Of a DNA stretch of 64,000 nt, positions 10,528-21,601 are shown one piece after another (position 1 is the first letter of the stretch; each line of letters starts with the position of its first letter). The DNA is from Gonatopus flavifemur. Its lineage: Eukaryota > Arthropoda > Insecta > Hymenoptera > Dryinidae. A program made the position numbers and the translations under genes. The notes under the pieces are model-generated. The model had not been told where the DNA came from. It made no database searches and worked only from the letters and a program-made list of their open reading frames with translations. The stretch covers positions 558,001 to 622,000 of the forward strand of contig JAFFJZ010000044.1 in assembly GCA_018340375.1 (NCBI GenBank), in the 5' to 3' direction.

Positions 10528-10714
10528 CTCTAAAAAATTTGGCAGTGTTAGGTAAAGTCCACTCCGGATGGTGTTGTTTCAACACCTGACGGTGTTATTT
10601 CGACACCGTATGGTGTCATTCTAATACCATTTGGAATTATTTCAACACTGAATTCCGGAGTGGACTTTTATAGAACCCACGCGGTGTTAATTCTGACACC
10701 GCTTTTCTTACAGT
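10528..10714. repeat. MITE of GGTGTTATTTCAACACC words
   Basis: Repeated words GGTGTTGTTTCAACACC, GGTGTTATTTCGACACCG and GGTGTTAATTCTGACACCG lie between weak inverted ends (CTCTAAAAAATT and TTTTCTTACAGT). The pair AAAGTCCACTCCGGA and TCCGGAGTGGACTTT forms an inner hairpin. It is nested in the hAT-like element. Confidence 0.6.
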
Positions 10715-10876
10715 ATTTTGAGACGTTTGGAGGTGATCTACGGATTGAAATAAAATAAGCACAGTCAATAGATCAATTGTGAATACTCATTCCCCTGACA
10801 TCGCGTTTTGAACCGAACCAAAGGAATGGTATTTGCAAACAAAATCGCAAGGCAATTGAATGAAATTTATACTTCA

Positions 10877-11144
10877 CCCATACAGCACAAGAGTTCCCGT
10901 TATGCTCATGAATATGTATTTATTATGAATATTTTGAATTCAAAACGAACTCTTAATGAATAACTTAATGTTCAGAAAGAATTCGTATCAAGACTCCATA
11001 ATGAATTCTGCGTGCATTCAATGCATTTTGATTTTGACTTCATTGAATTCTCATTGAATTCATTATTGGTTGCATAACGGCGACTATTCAGAGGGTCTTT
11101 GGGAAGTCTTTATGAATTCAAATTGATTATTTGTGCTGGCTGGG
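10877..11144. repeat. MITE of AATGAATTC words with CCCATACAGCACAA ends
   Basis: The left CCCATACAGCACAAG and right TTTGTGCTGGCTGGG are inverted. The interior repeats AATGAATTC, GAATTCATT and ATTGAATTC. It is nested near the right end of the hAT-like element. Confidence 0.55.
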
Positions 11145-11468
11145 TAAGAAATACACAAATGGACCTTGAAAATTTTCTGCTGGAATCAAATGTTCCAATT
11201 TTCCCTGACTTTTTATAAATTTCAATGGATTTCCCTGACTAATGGAGCATTTTGCAAACGTTCCCTGACTTTCCCTGATTGAATAAGAATTCCCTGACTT
11301 TCCCTGACTTTCCCTGACTTTCAATGTCTGGGGGGGCCCTGAAAAATTTGTACATAAAAAATTATAAATAATAAATTATATATATAAAATTTGAAATAAG
11401 AATTTGTAAACATTATTCGTGAAAAGAAAGAAAAACGTATGAAAATCAGATAATTGATTATTAATTAA

Positions 11469-11685
11469 TCCCAGTTACCCCACGTATTTTCGCATGTTTT
11501 CGTTAACCTTTCGTTGTGCTTTGCAATCAATTAAATGAAGCTTTTTCCATGATCAAGAATGTAGTATGGTTCTCGAACTTCATTCTTGTTCATGTTTCAA
11601 ATCGTACTTCTTCGCCCCTATGAACGGAAGATCAGATTTTCGAAAACCTCTTGTTCCCTCTAGACCCCCGTGGGGTAACTGAGGG
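11469..11685. mobile_element. TTAA-flanked MITE (piggyBac type), CAGTTACCCCACG ends
   Basis: Both sides carry TTAA (11465-11468 and 11686-11689). The termini TCCCAGTTACCCCACG and, inverted, CCCTCAGTTACCCCACG match. TTAA duplication with CCC-starting ends is the piggyBac signature. The interior has no ORF. Confidence 0.7.
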
Positions 11686-11852
11686 TTAATACTAATAACC
11701 CCCTGTTTTCCAAGTCACCAGTCCATGGTCCGCTGATTGCTGCATTTTTGAATTCGGAAAGCGTATTTGTTGTAAATTTGTTGTAAATGAAAGTGTAAAA
11801 AAAACCTAATTCCCAAGGATCTAAACATGCTTGTTTCAAGAATAGGAAAACA

Positions 11853-12041
11853 TTGGTACTCTGTGTAAAATTAAAACTAAATATTCGTCCAAGCTTGGCA
11901 CGTAACAATGAGAATGACGGTAATAATAATAATCATCATGATGATAATAATGCACCTGCAATTCTTTCTCCCAACTTTACACATCCGATGTCCTCAACCG
12001 TTGACGGCAGCAACAACGGCAATACGATGCGTGGTCTTTAA
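11853..12041 (+). other. Possible host coding exon (Asn/His/Asp-rich C-terminus)
   Basis: An open frame that becomes protein-like after about 11896 reads RNNENDGNNNNHHDDNN, then APAILSPNFTHPMSS, and ends in TMRGL and a stop. The mixed low-complexity and ordinary sequence resembles the C-terminal exon of an insect gene, but no family is recognised. The nearest acceptor-like site (TTGTTTCAAG, about 11840) is weak. It may equally be chance. Confidence 0.22.
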
Positions 12042-12956
12042 TGACGACTTTAACTACGACATGGAATAGGTCAGCGCACTCATTCAAGGCCTCTCATAAT
12101 TTTGTGTTTATTGTGCCAGCCGGTCAGTCCAACTTTTACACGGATACATTTGATTTCGTTTTGTTTCCTCTGATACTTCGACTATGTAAACACAAATCAG
12201 GTTTACGTTTGATACAATTCTTTTCAATTATATGCTTAATCGTACTTTCATTCCTTTTATGTCACTCTGTCTTTCTTGCTAATATGAAAATACCAAAAAT
12301 TAGAGCTCGAATTATTCAGTTATCACAAATTTTCAATTTAGATAAGATTATAACGCGATATTATTGTATAATTTCCATGACATATCCCGATCAATCATTT
12401 ACGAAGAAGTCATATTTCAAAAAAGGTCAACGATTGACCAGTTTTATCAGATAATAAAAATATCTCCATCTCACATATTTTCCTCTGTCTGAATTCTCTA
12501 ATTTTTGTTTGATGATTCATATTTACTCTTTTTTTGCATGAGTCAAAAATGGATGTTAGAACAAAACAAGATTCTCTCTCTTTTCGTTTGATATTATACT
12601 ATTTATGAAGATTACGTACGATTCGGAGGCTGTGCTAAGTGGGTGGCGTGATGCATTCGAAAGAGAATATTCAAAATACCTAGTGATCTCAAATGCACGA
12701 TTCAACATGGTCTCTGAAGATACATTGGAATAGCAATTTGAAATCTGAAGTCAGTTTATTGTGAAATGTTTTGTTGATTCGCCAGTATGGAATAATACGT
12801 ATTCTGGTAAAAATATTTCATTGAATGCTGTTGAATGATGTAAATCAAACGACAATGAATGACCATTAAAATTCATTACAAAACATTTACCGTTGCAGAG
12901 CTTGTATCAATAAATCTCATCAATCAATGGGATTCAATAGACTTTTTAAACCGCAT
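12042..12956. other. AT-rich unique sequence, nothing firmly recognised
   Basis: It contains a 137-codon ORF at 12041-12454 rich in Ile/Phe/Leu with no recognisable domain and no conserved context. I treat it as chance in AT-rich DNA. Confidence 0.4.
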
Positions 12957-13302
12957 TACACTGAGAAAAAAAATGTTTTGAACCGATGAATTTTTCTTTG
13001 AGTCTAAGAAATGAATTTATCCAATGGTATCTGTGGAGGTATTGCATCAACTTCATTGAATATGTGATTCACACGGAAGTGGTGGGATCATTAATTGGAA
13101 TGTAAGGTACTTAGGATTGATGAAAAAGTTATTGGATGGGAAATTTTGATTTTCGAATTCATGGAATATAATTTGATACAATGAATTATGGTATTTGATG
13201 GGCAGAAGCCATTCATAACACTGTAATAACCAACTGGAGTGCCAAAATGATAATTTCTCCTTTGAATAAAATATTTAATTATTTGAATAAAAAAAGTTTT
13301 AA

Positions 13303-14611
13303 CCCATCAAGTCCCAAAATGACATTTTTGCGTTGTACTTTTTAACGGCTGTACTTTCTAAGAAAAAGGGTTATGAAAAATTCCAGACCAACCAGTTTCG
13401 ATGGAGAATTGACTGATCTTTCAGAATCTGATATTAGTTTTTTCGAGAAATGCACCTGTCACAAGATATACAGGTTTTTTTTTTCCGAAAAAACGCGAAT
13501 TTTAAAACTTCTTTTTTTCCTTATCTCATGTTTTCACATTGGAATCGTGTCATAATTCTTCTTGTAACTACAGAAACCGCGTCAATTTACTTCAAACTTC
13601 AATTTATGCCTTGGACAATTGGAGAAACTCATGTGGAAACAACCAAAATGGCGGCTTAAACGTGGAAAAAATGTCAAAAACTTCAAGAGTTTTTCCATTC
13701 GAAAACGATGGACTTGAGGCAAAAATTTTATTGCACAAAAAGTTCTTAGAATTGATCAAAAAACACGCTCAAATTTTTTCAGAATTTTTTGACAACTTTT
13801 TTGAAGCGTGTTCTTTGATCATTTCTAAGAACTTTTTGTTCAGTAACATTTTTTCCTAAAGTCCATCGTTTTCTAAGACAAAATTCTTGAAGTTTTTGTC
13901 CACTATTCTGCGGTTTTTTAATAGTTTGGCATTTTTGAATATGCCTCTTATAATATATCTCATATGGGATGTAACACGTTATTTTTGGTGAACATGTTTC
14001 ATTTATATATGTTTTCATGTAGTGAATCGATTACGTATTATTGAAAATCTTTTGAAAACGTTACCCAACACCTCTTATCGTAAACTGTTTCATTGACTCC
14101 ATGTGTATACATTCTTTAGCCATCAAAATTTTGTTGCCGTTGTCCGGTCCTTACCACGTGGAGGTAAATGTATAAAAAGACCCTTCTTTTCTTTTTTTTT
14201 AAATTTTAAAAATTTTTTGGTAGTTTTTTAATTTTTAAAATTTTTTTTTGTTTTTTTTTGTTTTCTTTTTATACATCAAGATGAAGTTTTATGTTGCACT
14301 ACAGGTCGATGTGAGGCAGGAATTGCAAATTGTACACATTTTATATGTCCTCATCCCACATTTTTTATAATTCCGACAATTTTTTCTTGCTATACCAGTA
14401 ACAATTTCATGGACTTCTTCCCCTTTGATACCTTCTGCGAAATAAAATCCAGCAAGTTCTAAAGCCATCTCCTTAGATCCAGTTTTTTGTCACGATTTGA
14501 TAAATTATGAATTACAAGGGCATTTGTTATCGATGATTGGATGAGTCGAAGAAAAATGGCTCAAGTCCATCTTTTTGCTCTTATGCATGGCATCAAATTA
14601 CTACAATGTCC
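13303..14611 (-). repeat. Left arm of the piggyBac foldback
   Basis: Inverse of 15038-16345 with only scattered single-base differences. It includes the antisense of the transposase C-terminal codons, the 3' untranslated region and the terminal repeat. ORFs at 13373-13859 are shadows of this non-coding repeat. Confidence 0.92.
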
Positions 14612-15360
14612 CTTAGGAAGTCGTGTCGTTATGCAGATGATCCAAAAGCTACTTGTTGATGTTGTTCCACGGAGAATAATTCAATATCATTTATATTTTG
14701 ATAACTTTTTTTTTAGTCCAGACTTACTGATCCATTTGCAAACAGTCGGGTGAGAGCAACTGGTACCGTGAGGGGAAACAGAGTGAATACCGGTAATGAA
14801 TTGGATGAGAAAGTAATAAGAGGAACGTTCTCAATCAAACACGAAGAAAAAAGCGGTTTGAACTATATCACAATCATGGATTCAAAACCAGTATCTTTGC
14901 TTTTCATCGCGACAGGTGTAACTCCAATGTCAACAGTCAAAAGACATTCGAAAGAATCAAGAACTAAAAACGATATTCCATTTCCCAGAGCTTTCTCACA
15001 ATATAATAAATACATGGGTGGTGCCGATCTACATGATGGACATTGTAGTAATTTGATGCCATGCATAAGAGCAAAAAGATGGACTTGGGCCATTTTTCTT
15101 CGACTAATCCAATCATCGATAACAAATGCCCTTGTAATTCATAATTTATCAAATCGTGACAAAAAACTGGATCTAAGGAGATGGCTTTAGAACTTGCTGG
15201 ATTTTATTTCGCAGAAGGTATCAAAGGGGAAGAAGTCCATGAAATTGTTACTGGTATAGCAAGAAAAAATTGTCGGAATTATAAAAAATGTGGGATGAGG
15301 ACATATAAAATGTGTACAATTTGCAATTCCTGCCTTACATCGACCTGTAGTGCAACATAA
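14610..15360 (+). pseudogene. piggyBac transposase, C-terminal part, frameshifted
   Basis: The fragment begins at LGSRVVMQM and reaches the conserved piggyBac block YHLYFDNFFFSPDLLIHL, whose Asp is catalytic. After a frameshift near 14751 it continues ATGTVRGNRVN, then FSQYNKYMGGADLHD and AKRWTWAIFLRLIQSS, all typical of the DDE_Tnp_1_7 core. A second frameshift near 15178 leads into a C-terminal cysteine-rich domain (NCRNYKKCG, MCTICNSCLTSTC) of the kind that binds the terminal repeats, ending at TAA 15358-15360. The N-terminal half is absent because of the inverted rearrangement. The enzyme is dead. Confidence 0.88.
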
Positions 15361-16345
15361 AACTTCATCTCGATGTATAAAAAGAAAACAAAAAAAAACA
15401 AAAAAAAATTTTAAAAATTAAAAAACTACCAAAAAATTTTTAAAATTTGAAAAAAAAGAAAAGAAGGGTCTTTTTATACATTTACCTCCACGTGGTAAGG
15501 ACCGGACAACGGCAACAAAATTTTGATGGCTAAAGAATGTATACACATGGAGTCAATGAAACAGTTTACGATAAGAGGTGTTGGGTAACGTTTTCAAAAG
15601 ATTTTCAATAATACGTAATCGATTCACTACATGAAAACATATATAAATGAAACATGTTCACCAAAAATAACGTGTTACATCCCATATGAGATATATTATA
15701 AGAGGCATATTCAAAAATGCCAAACTATTAAAAAACCGCAGAATAGTGGACAAAAACTTCAAGAATTTTGTCTTAGAAAACGATGGACTTTAGGAAAAAA
15801 TGTTACTGGACAAAAAGTTCTTAGAAATGATCAAAGAACACGCTTCAAAAAAGTTGTCAAAAAATTCTGAAAAAATTTGAGCGTGTTTTTTGATCAATTC
15901 TAAGAACTTTTTGTGCAATAAAATTTTTGCCTCAAGTCCATCATTTTCGAATGGAAAAACTCTTGAAGTTTTTGACATTTTTTCCACGTTTAAGCCGCCA
16001 TTTTGGTTGTTTCCACATGAGTTTCTCCAATTGTCCAAGGCATAAATTGAAGTTTGAAGTAAATTGACGCGGTTTCTGTAGTTACAAGAAGAATTATGAC
16101 ACGATTCCAATGTGAAAACATGAGATGAAAAAAAAAGAAGTTTTAAAATTCGCGTTTTTCCGGAAAAAAAAAACCTGTATATCTTGTGACAGGTGCATTT
16201 CTCGAAAAAACTAATATCAGATTCTGAAAGATCAGTCAATTCTCCATCGAAACTGGTTGGTCTGGAATTTTTCATAACCCTTTTTCTTAGAAAGTACAGC
16301 CGTTAAAAAATACAACGCAAAAATGTCATTCTGGGACTTAATGGG
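15038..16345 (+). repeat. Right arm of the piggyBac foldback
   Basis: Original-orientation copy of the transposon 3' end. It holds the end of the transposase, an A/T-rich untranslated region with TTTTTAAAATT runs, and the CCCATTAAGTCCCA terminus beside TTAA. It pairs with 13303-14611. Confidence 0.92.
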
Positions 16346-18163
16346 TTAAAATAGGAAAATATCAATATAAATAATATAAATATTTCTTGCATTCGAAATA
16401 AAATGTTTTCATGAATAAGAAATGAAAATTTTCTGTAAAGAAATCAATATTTGAAACAATGAATATTCTTCCCTATCTAAGAAATTATTTCATAGAATGT
16501 ACAAAGAGATTTTCTAATCCTTCAGGGAACTTATTGATATAAATAAATCTTTCTTCGAATGAATGAAGATTATTTTGATTGGATGAATGATATTTTATGA
16601 AATTTCCAGAATAAAAAGAAATAAGCAGGGGCAAGAGCATTCGCGCAAGGGCGGAGTCGACCTTCTTAGTTCCTGTGTGATCTACAGTTCATTTGAAACA
16701 ATTGGATTATTCGATCAGATGATTAATATGATCAAGAAGTTCGAAAAAACTGTTTTTCTCTGCGATCAAGTTATATCCGTTGATGATGTTCGATGCCGGA
16801 ACCTGAAAGAAATATTTATTAGGACGGAACATGACTTACTATAGGTTTACGGTGAATTAGTTCTTTATACGCGAACTGCACTGCAGGGAGATAGCTTGTG
16901 AGAAAGTATTGCCACCTTCTGAGAAGTAAACACAATTTGTCGGAGTGAATTCAATACATTTTTATTTTGAAAACATATTTTTTTGTTTCAATATGAATTC
17001 ATAAATTCGATCGATCTATCCATTTTATGAACTCGATGAAACCTTTATTTGCAAAAAGCACTGGAATTTTGCAGTGTGTATAAAATTTTGACCTCATCAA
17101 ACGTAGTGTTGACGAGAATAATCAGGTCGGCAGTTTATTGACTAGAATCCTTTTTCAATCATGAATGAAAATTTTGAATGAGGTAATTTTTTAGATGTTG
17201 CTGAAGTCTGAATCGTTTATTGAAACTAATTGACCATCGAATAAGATAATATGTAACTATTATAGCCAAAAAATCTTGCAGTACATTATTTAAACGATCT
17301 TTCCAGTGGCGAAGAGTTAATTCGAAAAGATATGTAACGATGATTTATCAGATTTCATGAGTTTTAATTTTCGTTTTGTTTCTATAAACGATTCAAACTT
17401 CGGGAACACATTTATTAGCATGAATAAAATAGCTTCATTCGATTTGAATTCCCAAATCATGGGTTATAATACTTCATTTTATTGATTTCAAAAGTATCCA
17501 AACCATCATTGTTCATATGAAATCTGTTCTATGAAATAGATTTTATCCAAAGAAATTGCTCTGAAATTTGAACTGAAAAAGTATCTCATTGTGATCATGA
17601 ATTTAGTTTTCTGTTGAAAAAATAGAACTTTCGGAATTAAAATTCACAACTATTCAGCACATGATTCGATGTTATTATCTGAACAAAACCACTTGTATTG
17701 AAATGAATGAGATTAATATCCTCTGAACTGTACCGGTTTATAAATAACAGTATTTTTGGTCCCATAACTTCATGTTCTTGAATATAATGATTATTTTATT
17801 AACCTGACTCGCGTTGTTTTTCTCATGATGGAAGAAGAAGTTCATCATTTGTAAGTCATGTCTATTCATTTCATGAAATATATTTTCACTTGGAGTCAAT
17901 AATTATTCTGGTGAAGAAAACAATTATCATGTCAAATACTTGATTGTTAAGAATTTCAAATACTAAGTTTAATCAACCTCGATTTCCATACGAAACTTTA
18001 CGTTATAAAATTGAAGTTGTATTTCATTGATTTTCACTTTGGAATTCATCAAATGAGGATTATAAATCGGATGAAAGATGATATTGACAAAAATAATTAG
18101 TTATTCAGCCAATAGAGTGCGTTTTTGATTTCAAAAATTAATTTCAATGAGCTGATTTGATAG

Positions 18164-18461
18164 TACACGGAGAAAATGTATTGGCGAAAGATTACCCAAA
18201 GTTGAGTAAAACGGGGACATAGTGGTATTCCCGTGAAGTTTAAAATCCGGTTGAGTTCATTTCACTCGACTACAGATGGAAATAAATTCGAATGTTTCCA
18301 TTACCCAACAAGTTGCTTACTGTTGAAAAACATGTGAATGGATTTTCATCTGTAGTCGAGTAAAATTAAGTCAACCGGATTTCAAACTTCGCGGGAATGC
18401 CACTATGTCCGCGTTTTACTCAACTTTGAATAATCTTCCGTCAATATATTTTCTCCGTGTA
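18164..18461. mobile_element. Palindromic MITE TACACGGAGAAAATGTATTG
   Basis: The ends TACACGGAGAAAAT and ATTTTCTCCGTGTA are inverted and nearly the whole interior pairs (CGGGGACATAGTGGTATTCCCG against CGGGAATGCCACTATGTCC). It is nested in the 12957-18586 element. Confidence 0.82.
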
Positions 18462-18617
18462 TGAATGAAACGACTTTTTATGGTCATGAAATTATTTTAG
18501 AGTCAAAAAGATATTTATTTAATGCAATGAAATGGGAATCAATGAAATCAATTTCATCGATTCAAAAAATTTTTTTTCTCAGTGTATACATGAAATGAAA
18601 TGGTAAATAATTGAAAG

Positions 18618-20163
18618 TACACGGTGAAAGAAAATTTGCTGTGACAGCGAAATCTGATTTTGTTGAGTACCTTTTTCTGGAGTAGCAAATTTCTTTCGTT
18701 ATCTTGTCAGCTATGACAGCGAATTTTTAACTGTCGCAGCAAAAAATGTCGACTTCTCCAGCAAAATTTATTTGCTTTTCTGTATACAGGGTGTCCCATT
18801 TTAATCTTTAAATGCAAATATCTCAAAAACATGCATCTTAAACCGAAAGTACTTCATACCAAAGTTGTTATACAAAGAGGGGGCCACAAAACTACGATAT
18901 CAGTTTCATCATAGATGGCGTTATGATTCCACATGTGATTGTGATGGCCACAATCGATGAAAAATAAAGTCTATGAAACAATATACGGATATCTTGTGGA
19001 ATGCATCCAAGAGCCGAAATATCTTATTCGAATGTTGTTGTTAAGAGAGGGGACGACACAATGGCGATATCAGTTCCATAGTACATGGCGCTGTGGTCAG
19101 TAAAACTGAGGTGAACTTCAATTTTTTCAATGGAAACTCCTCCTTCTTATCGCATATCATGATTCTACGCGAAAAAATGAGGAAGTTTTGTTTCAAACAT
19201 TTTTCCTAAATTCTTGAAGATGGAAACGGTGGAAAATGAGGTTGATGGAATAGTTCTACTGCATTAGAAGAGTTACATTGAATTGAAGTCATTTACAATG
19301 TTTTGGACATGACATTTGTTGTGTTTTGTGTTCGATTTCTTCTCTGAAATTATTATTGTTTTGATTTGTTTGTTGAGCGTTGCTTCACACATAATGCAGT
19401 AGAACTCTTCTATCAACCTCATTTTCCACCGTTTCCATCTTCAAGAATTTAGGAAAAATGTTTGAAACAAAACTTCCTCATTTTTTCGCGTAGAATCATG
19501 ATATGCGATAAGAAGGAGGAGTTTCCATTTAAAAAATTGAAGTTCACCTCAGTTTTACTGACCACAGCGCCATGTACTATGGAAATGATATCGCCATTGT
19601 GTCATCCCCTCTCTTAACAACATTCGAATGAGATATTTCGGCTCTTGGATGCATTCCACAAGATATCCGCATATTGTTTCATAGACTTTATTTTTCCTCG
19701 ATTGTGGCGCCATCTTCAAAAATTCAGAAAAACGTTTCAAGCAAAAGTTACTCAGTTTTTTGCGTAGAATCAAGATATGCAATAAAAAGTGGGGGTTCCC
19801 GTTTAAAAAAATGATGTTGACCCCATTTTAATCGATCATAACGCCATCTATGATGAAACTGATATCGTAGTTTTGTGGCCCCCTCTTTGTATAACAACTT
19901 TGGTATTAAGTACTTTTGGTTTAAGATGCATGTTTTTGAGATATTTGCATTTAAATATTAAAATGGGACACCCTGTATAATACCAAATTTTGCTTGAGGA
20001 GCGAACATCGTTAACTGGGAACTAAAAAAATGACTATGTAATTGACAAGATTGCTATAATAACAAATAGTTGGCTGTCACAACAACAAATTTGCTGCTCC
20101 AGCAAAAGGGACTTAGCAAAATTTGAATCCGCTGTCACAGCAGATTTCTTTTTTCTCCGTGTA
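18618..20163. mobile_element. Self-similar element of GCTGTCACAGCAAA words
   Basis: The ends TACACGGTGAAAG and TTTTTTCTCCGTGTA are inverted. The outer parts (18618-18786 and 19976-20163) are repeated words GCTGTGACAGCGAA, TTTGCTGTC and CTCCAGCAAA. A relative with the same words is at 29353-29724. The middle is another inserted palindrome (18787-19975). Confidence 0.72.
18787..19975. mobile_element. TA-flanked palindromic element CAGGGTGTCCCATTTTAAT
   Basis: Inverted ends CAGGGTGTCCCATTTTAAT are flanked by TA on both sides. The arms pair over most of their length (for example ATATCTCAAAAACATGCATCTTA against its inverse), with an extra block at about 19706-19860 in the right arm only. No coding capacity. 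Same end type as 25748-26325 and 33345-33663. Confidence 0.85.
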
Positions 20164-20326
20164 ATGTAATAAAGTACTTAGTGGTGTTAATAATATTGCC
20201 AATATAAATTGGATCATCGCAGTATAATGATCCCGAAATTGTCAGTTCAAATTGCATAAGTGTTCTTGGTGCTCTTTCATATATTCCAGCTCAAAGACCA
20301 AATAAAGAATATAATGCTAAGAATTA

Positions 20327-20839
20327 ACTGTGGTAGCTACTTCTTAAATTTGATATTTGAATAGCTAAAAATATTGCTGCAATACTCTCTAAATTTATTG
20401 GAGTGAAAATCTACTCCTCAAGAGTGAAAATACTGCAAGCCCAACAAGAGTGAGGTCCCACTCCTAAAGAGTGAGTTTTCACTCTATAAGAGTGAATTTT
20501 CACTCTCTTGGAGTAAGGATTTCACTCTTCAAAGAAGGTGAAATTTCACTGTTTAAACCGAGTGAAAACTTCACTCTTTAAACCGAGTTAAAACTTCACT
20601 CTTTTGGAGTGAGAATTCACTCTTATGGAGTGAAAAGTCACTCATTGAGAGTGGAATCTCAATCTTCCTGAACTTGCAGTAGTTTCACACTTCGAGAGTG
20701 AATTTTTCACTCCAAGGAATTTAGAGAGTAGCTAAATTTTATTTGCTATAGCAATAACCGTTGTTGCCACAGTTAAAAAATAGCGCCCATAGCTAATTTT
20801 CAGCTATTCGAATATCAACCACATAATTTTTCTCCGTGT
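20327..20839. repeat. Element of TAGCTA words, split by an inner MITE
   Basis: The flanks of the inner element show AATAGCTAAAAATATTGC, ATAGCTAATTTTCAGC and similar words, and the right end is TTTTTCTCCGTGT. The left end is not clearly preserved. Confidence 0.45.
20383..20730. mobile_element. Self-similar MITE of GAGTGAAAATTCACTC words
   Basis: The ends TACTCTCTAAATTTATTGGA and the inverted TTTAGAGAGTA define it. The interior is about twenty copies of GAGTGAA or TTCACTC words with AAGAGTGAATTTTCACTCTT-type palindromes. It is nested inside 20327-20839. Confidence 0.75.
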
Positions 20840-20947
20840 TTTTTCACAACTTCGCCACTCTATTAAATCCCAATTCTTTCACAACTTCGTCACTTTGTTC
20901 AATCCCAATTCTTTCACAATTCTGGGTCATTGTATAGACAATACCTT

Positions 20948-21054
20948 CTACAGTAGACGCTCTCAAACTATCTTCCGACTTCTTGTTTTCACTCACAAAC
21001 ACACAGAAAGTTGAAAAGAGAGGTCAGAGAACAGTAGAAGAGCGTCTACTGTAG
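20948..21054. mobile_element. Small MITE CTACAGTAGACGCTC
   Basis: Perfect inverted ends CTACAGTAGACGCTC and GAGCGTCTACTGTAG surround a 77-bp interior. Directly before it, about 20865-20935, the phrase TTTCACAACTTCGCCACT is tandemly repeated. Confidence 0.75.
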
Positions 21055-21356
21055 TTCGATTAACTTTTTTTGTTTTTCATTTCAGGCACTGGGAAGGTCG
21101 CAATCACTGCAGCAGTAGGGAATCTTTTATTTTACAACTCGGGAAATGTGTAATTCGCTGAAAATCGAATACTTTCATTTGAAAGAATTACTACGTATAC
21201 ATTCATTCACAATCATATCTTCAAGTTTTTGAACATTCGATACAATACTTGTCACTTGAAAACTTCTCGCAAATCACCTTTCTTTTCAAATGGTCACACA
21301 AGTAGTGCCCCTTAAGAAACAATTTTCATCACCCATTAGAATGGCGAGAATTATTA

Positions 21357-21601
21357 CACTGAAAAAAAAAATTTCTTTCAACCAAATAAATAGTTTGTTT
21401 GTCCTCTTTCCATAAAATATTTCTTAGGAGTAATGAAATATTTAATCGAATCAAATGATGGAATGCTTCCCCCAAATAAATTGGTCTTCTAAATGAACAA
21501 TTTATTCGCCACAAGTAATCAGTTTTTGCATCTAATTGGATATTTAATTTCTACAAATAAATATTTTATGGAGAGAGGACAAATAAATATTTTTTCCAGT
21601 G
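21357..21601. mobile_element. Palindromic MITE, CACTGAAAAAAA termini (copy 2)
   Basis: Second copy of the element at 3357-3600, with the same inner arms around TTTGTCCTCTTTCCATAA. Here the ends are preceded by TTA and followed by TAA, suggesting a 2-3 bp A/T target duplication. Confidence 0.82.

Larger units (their letters stand above)
9254..11341. mobile_element. hAT-like non-autonomous element with TTCCCTGAC arrays
   Basis: The ends CAGGGTTCCCCCA and TGGGGGGGCCCTG are inverted, in the style of hAT termini (CAGGG). Subterminal arrays of TTTCCCTGACTTTCCCTGAC lie at both ends. The middle is occupied by later insertions: a miniature mariner (9589-10245) and word-type MITEs (10528-10714, 10877-11144). 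No hAT transposase is visible, and no clear 8-bp target duplication was found. Confidence 0.6.
13303..16345. mobile_element. piggyBac-derived giant foldback element
   Basis: It is flanked by TTAA at 13299-13302 and 16346-16349, the piggyBac target duplication. Both ends begin CCCATYAAGTCCCA. Positions 13303-14611 are a nearly perfect inverse of 15038-16345 (1309 and 1308 bp), leaving a 426-bp loop. Both termini and both arms derive from the 3' end of one piggyBac element, so the 5' half of the transposon has been replaced by a second inverted copy of the 3' half. Confidence 0.92.
12957..18586. mobile_element. 5.6-kb inverted-repeat element with TACACTGAGAAAAAAAAT ends
   Basis: The left end TACACTGAGAAAAAAAATG and the inverse of the right end, TACACTGAGAAAAAAAATTT, are followed on both sides by TTTTGAA(C/T)CGATGAA. 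The interior is AT-rich with repeated TTCATT, AATGAA and TTTCATGA words. It was the target of the piggyBac foldback (13303-16345) and of a MITE (18164-18461). No transposase of its own is visible. The stretch 16350-18160 holds only such words and no gene. Confidence 0.6.

Noticed and set aside
12041..12454. 137-codon plus-strand ORF
   Set aside because: No recognisable domain, hydrophobic AT-driven composition, no splice or promoter support, and no relation to neighbouring repeats.
21329..21514. 61-codon ORF over the CACTGAAAAAAA MITE
   Set aside because: Lies within a palindromic non-coding MITE; the copy at 3357 gives a similar shadow.
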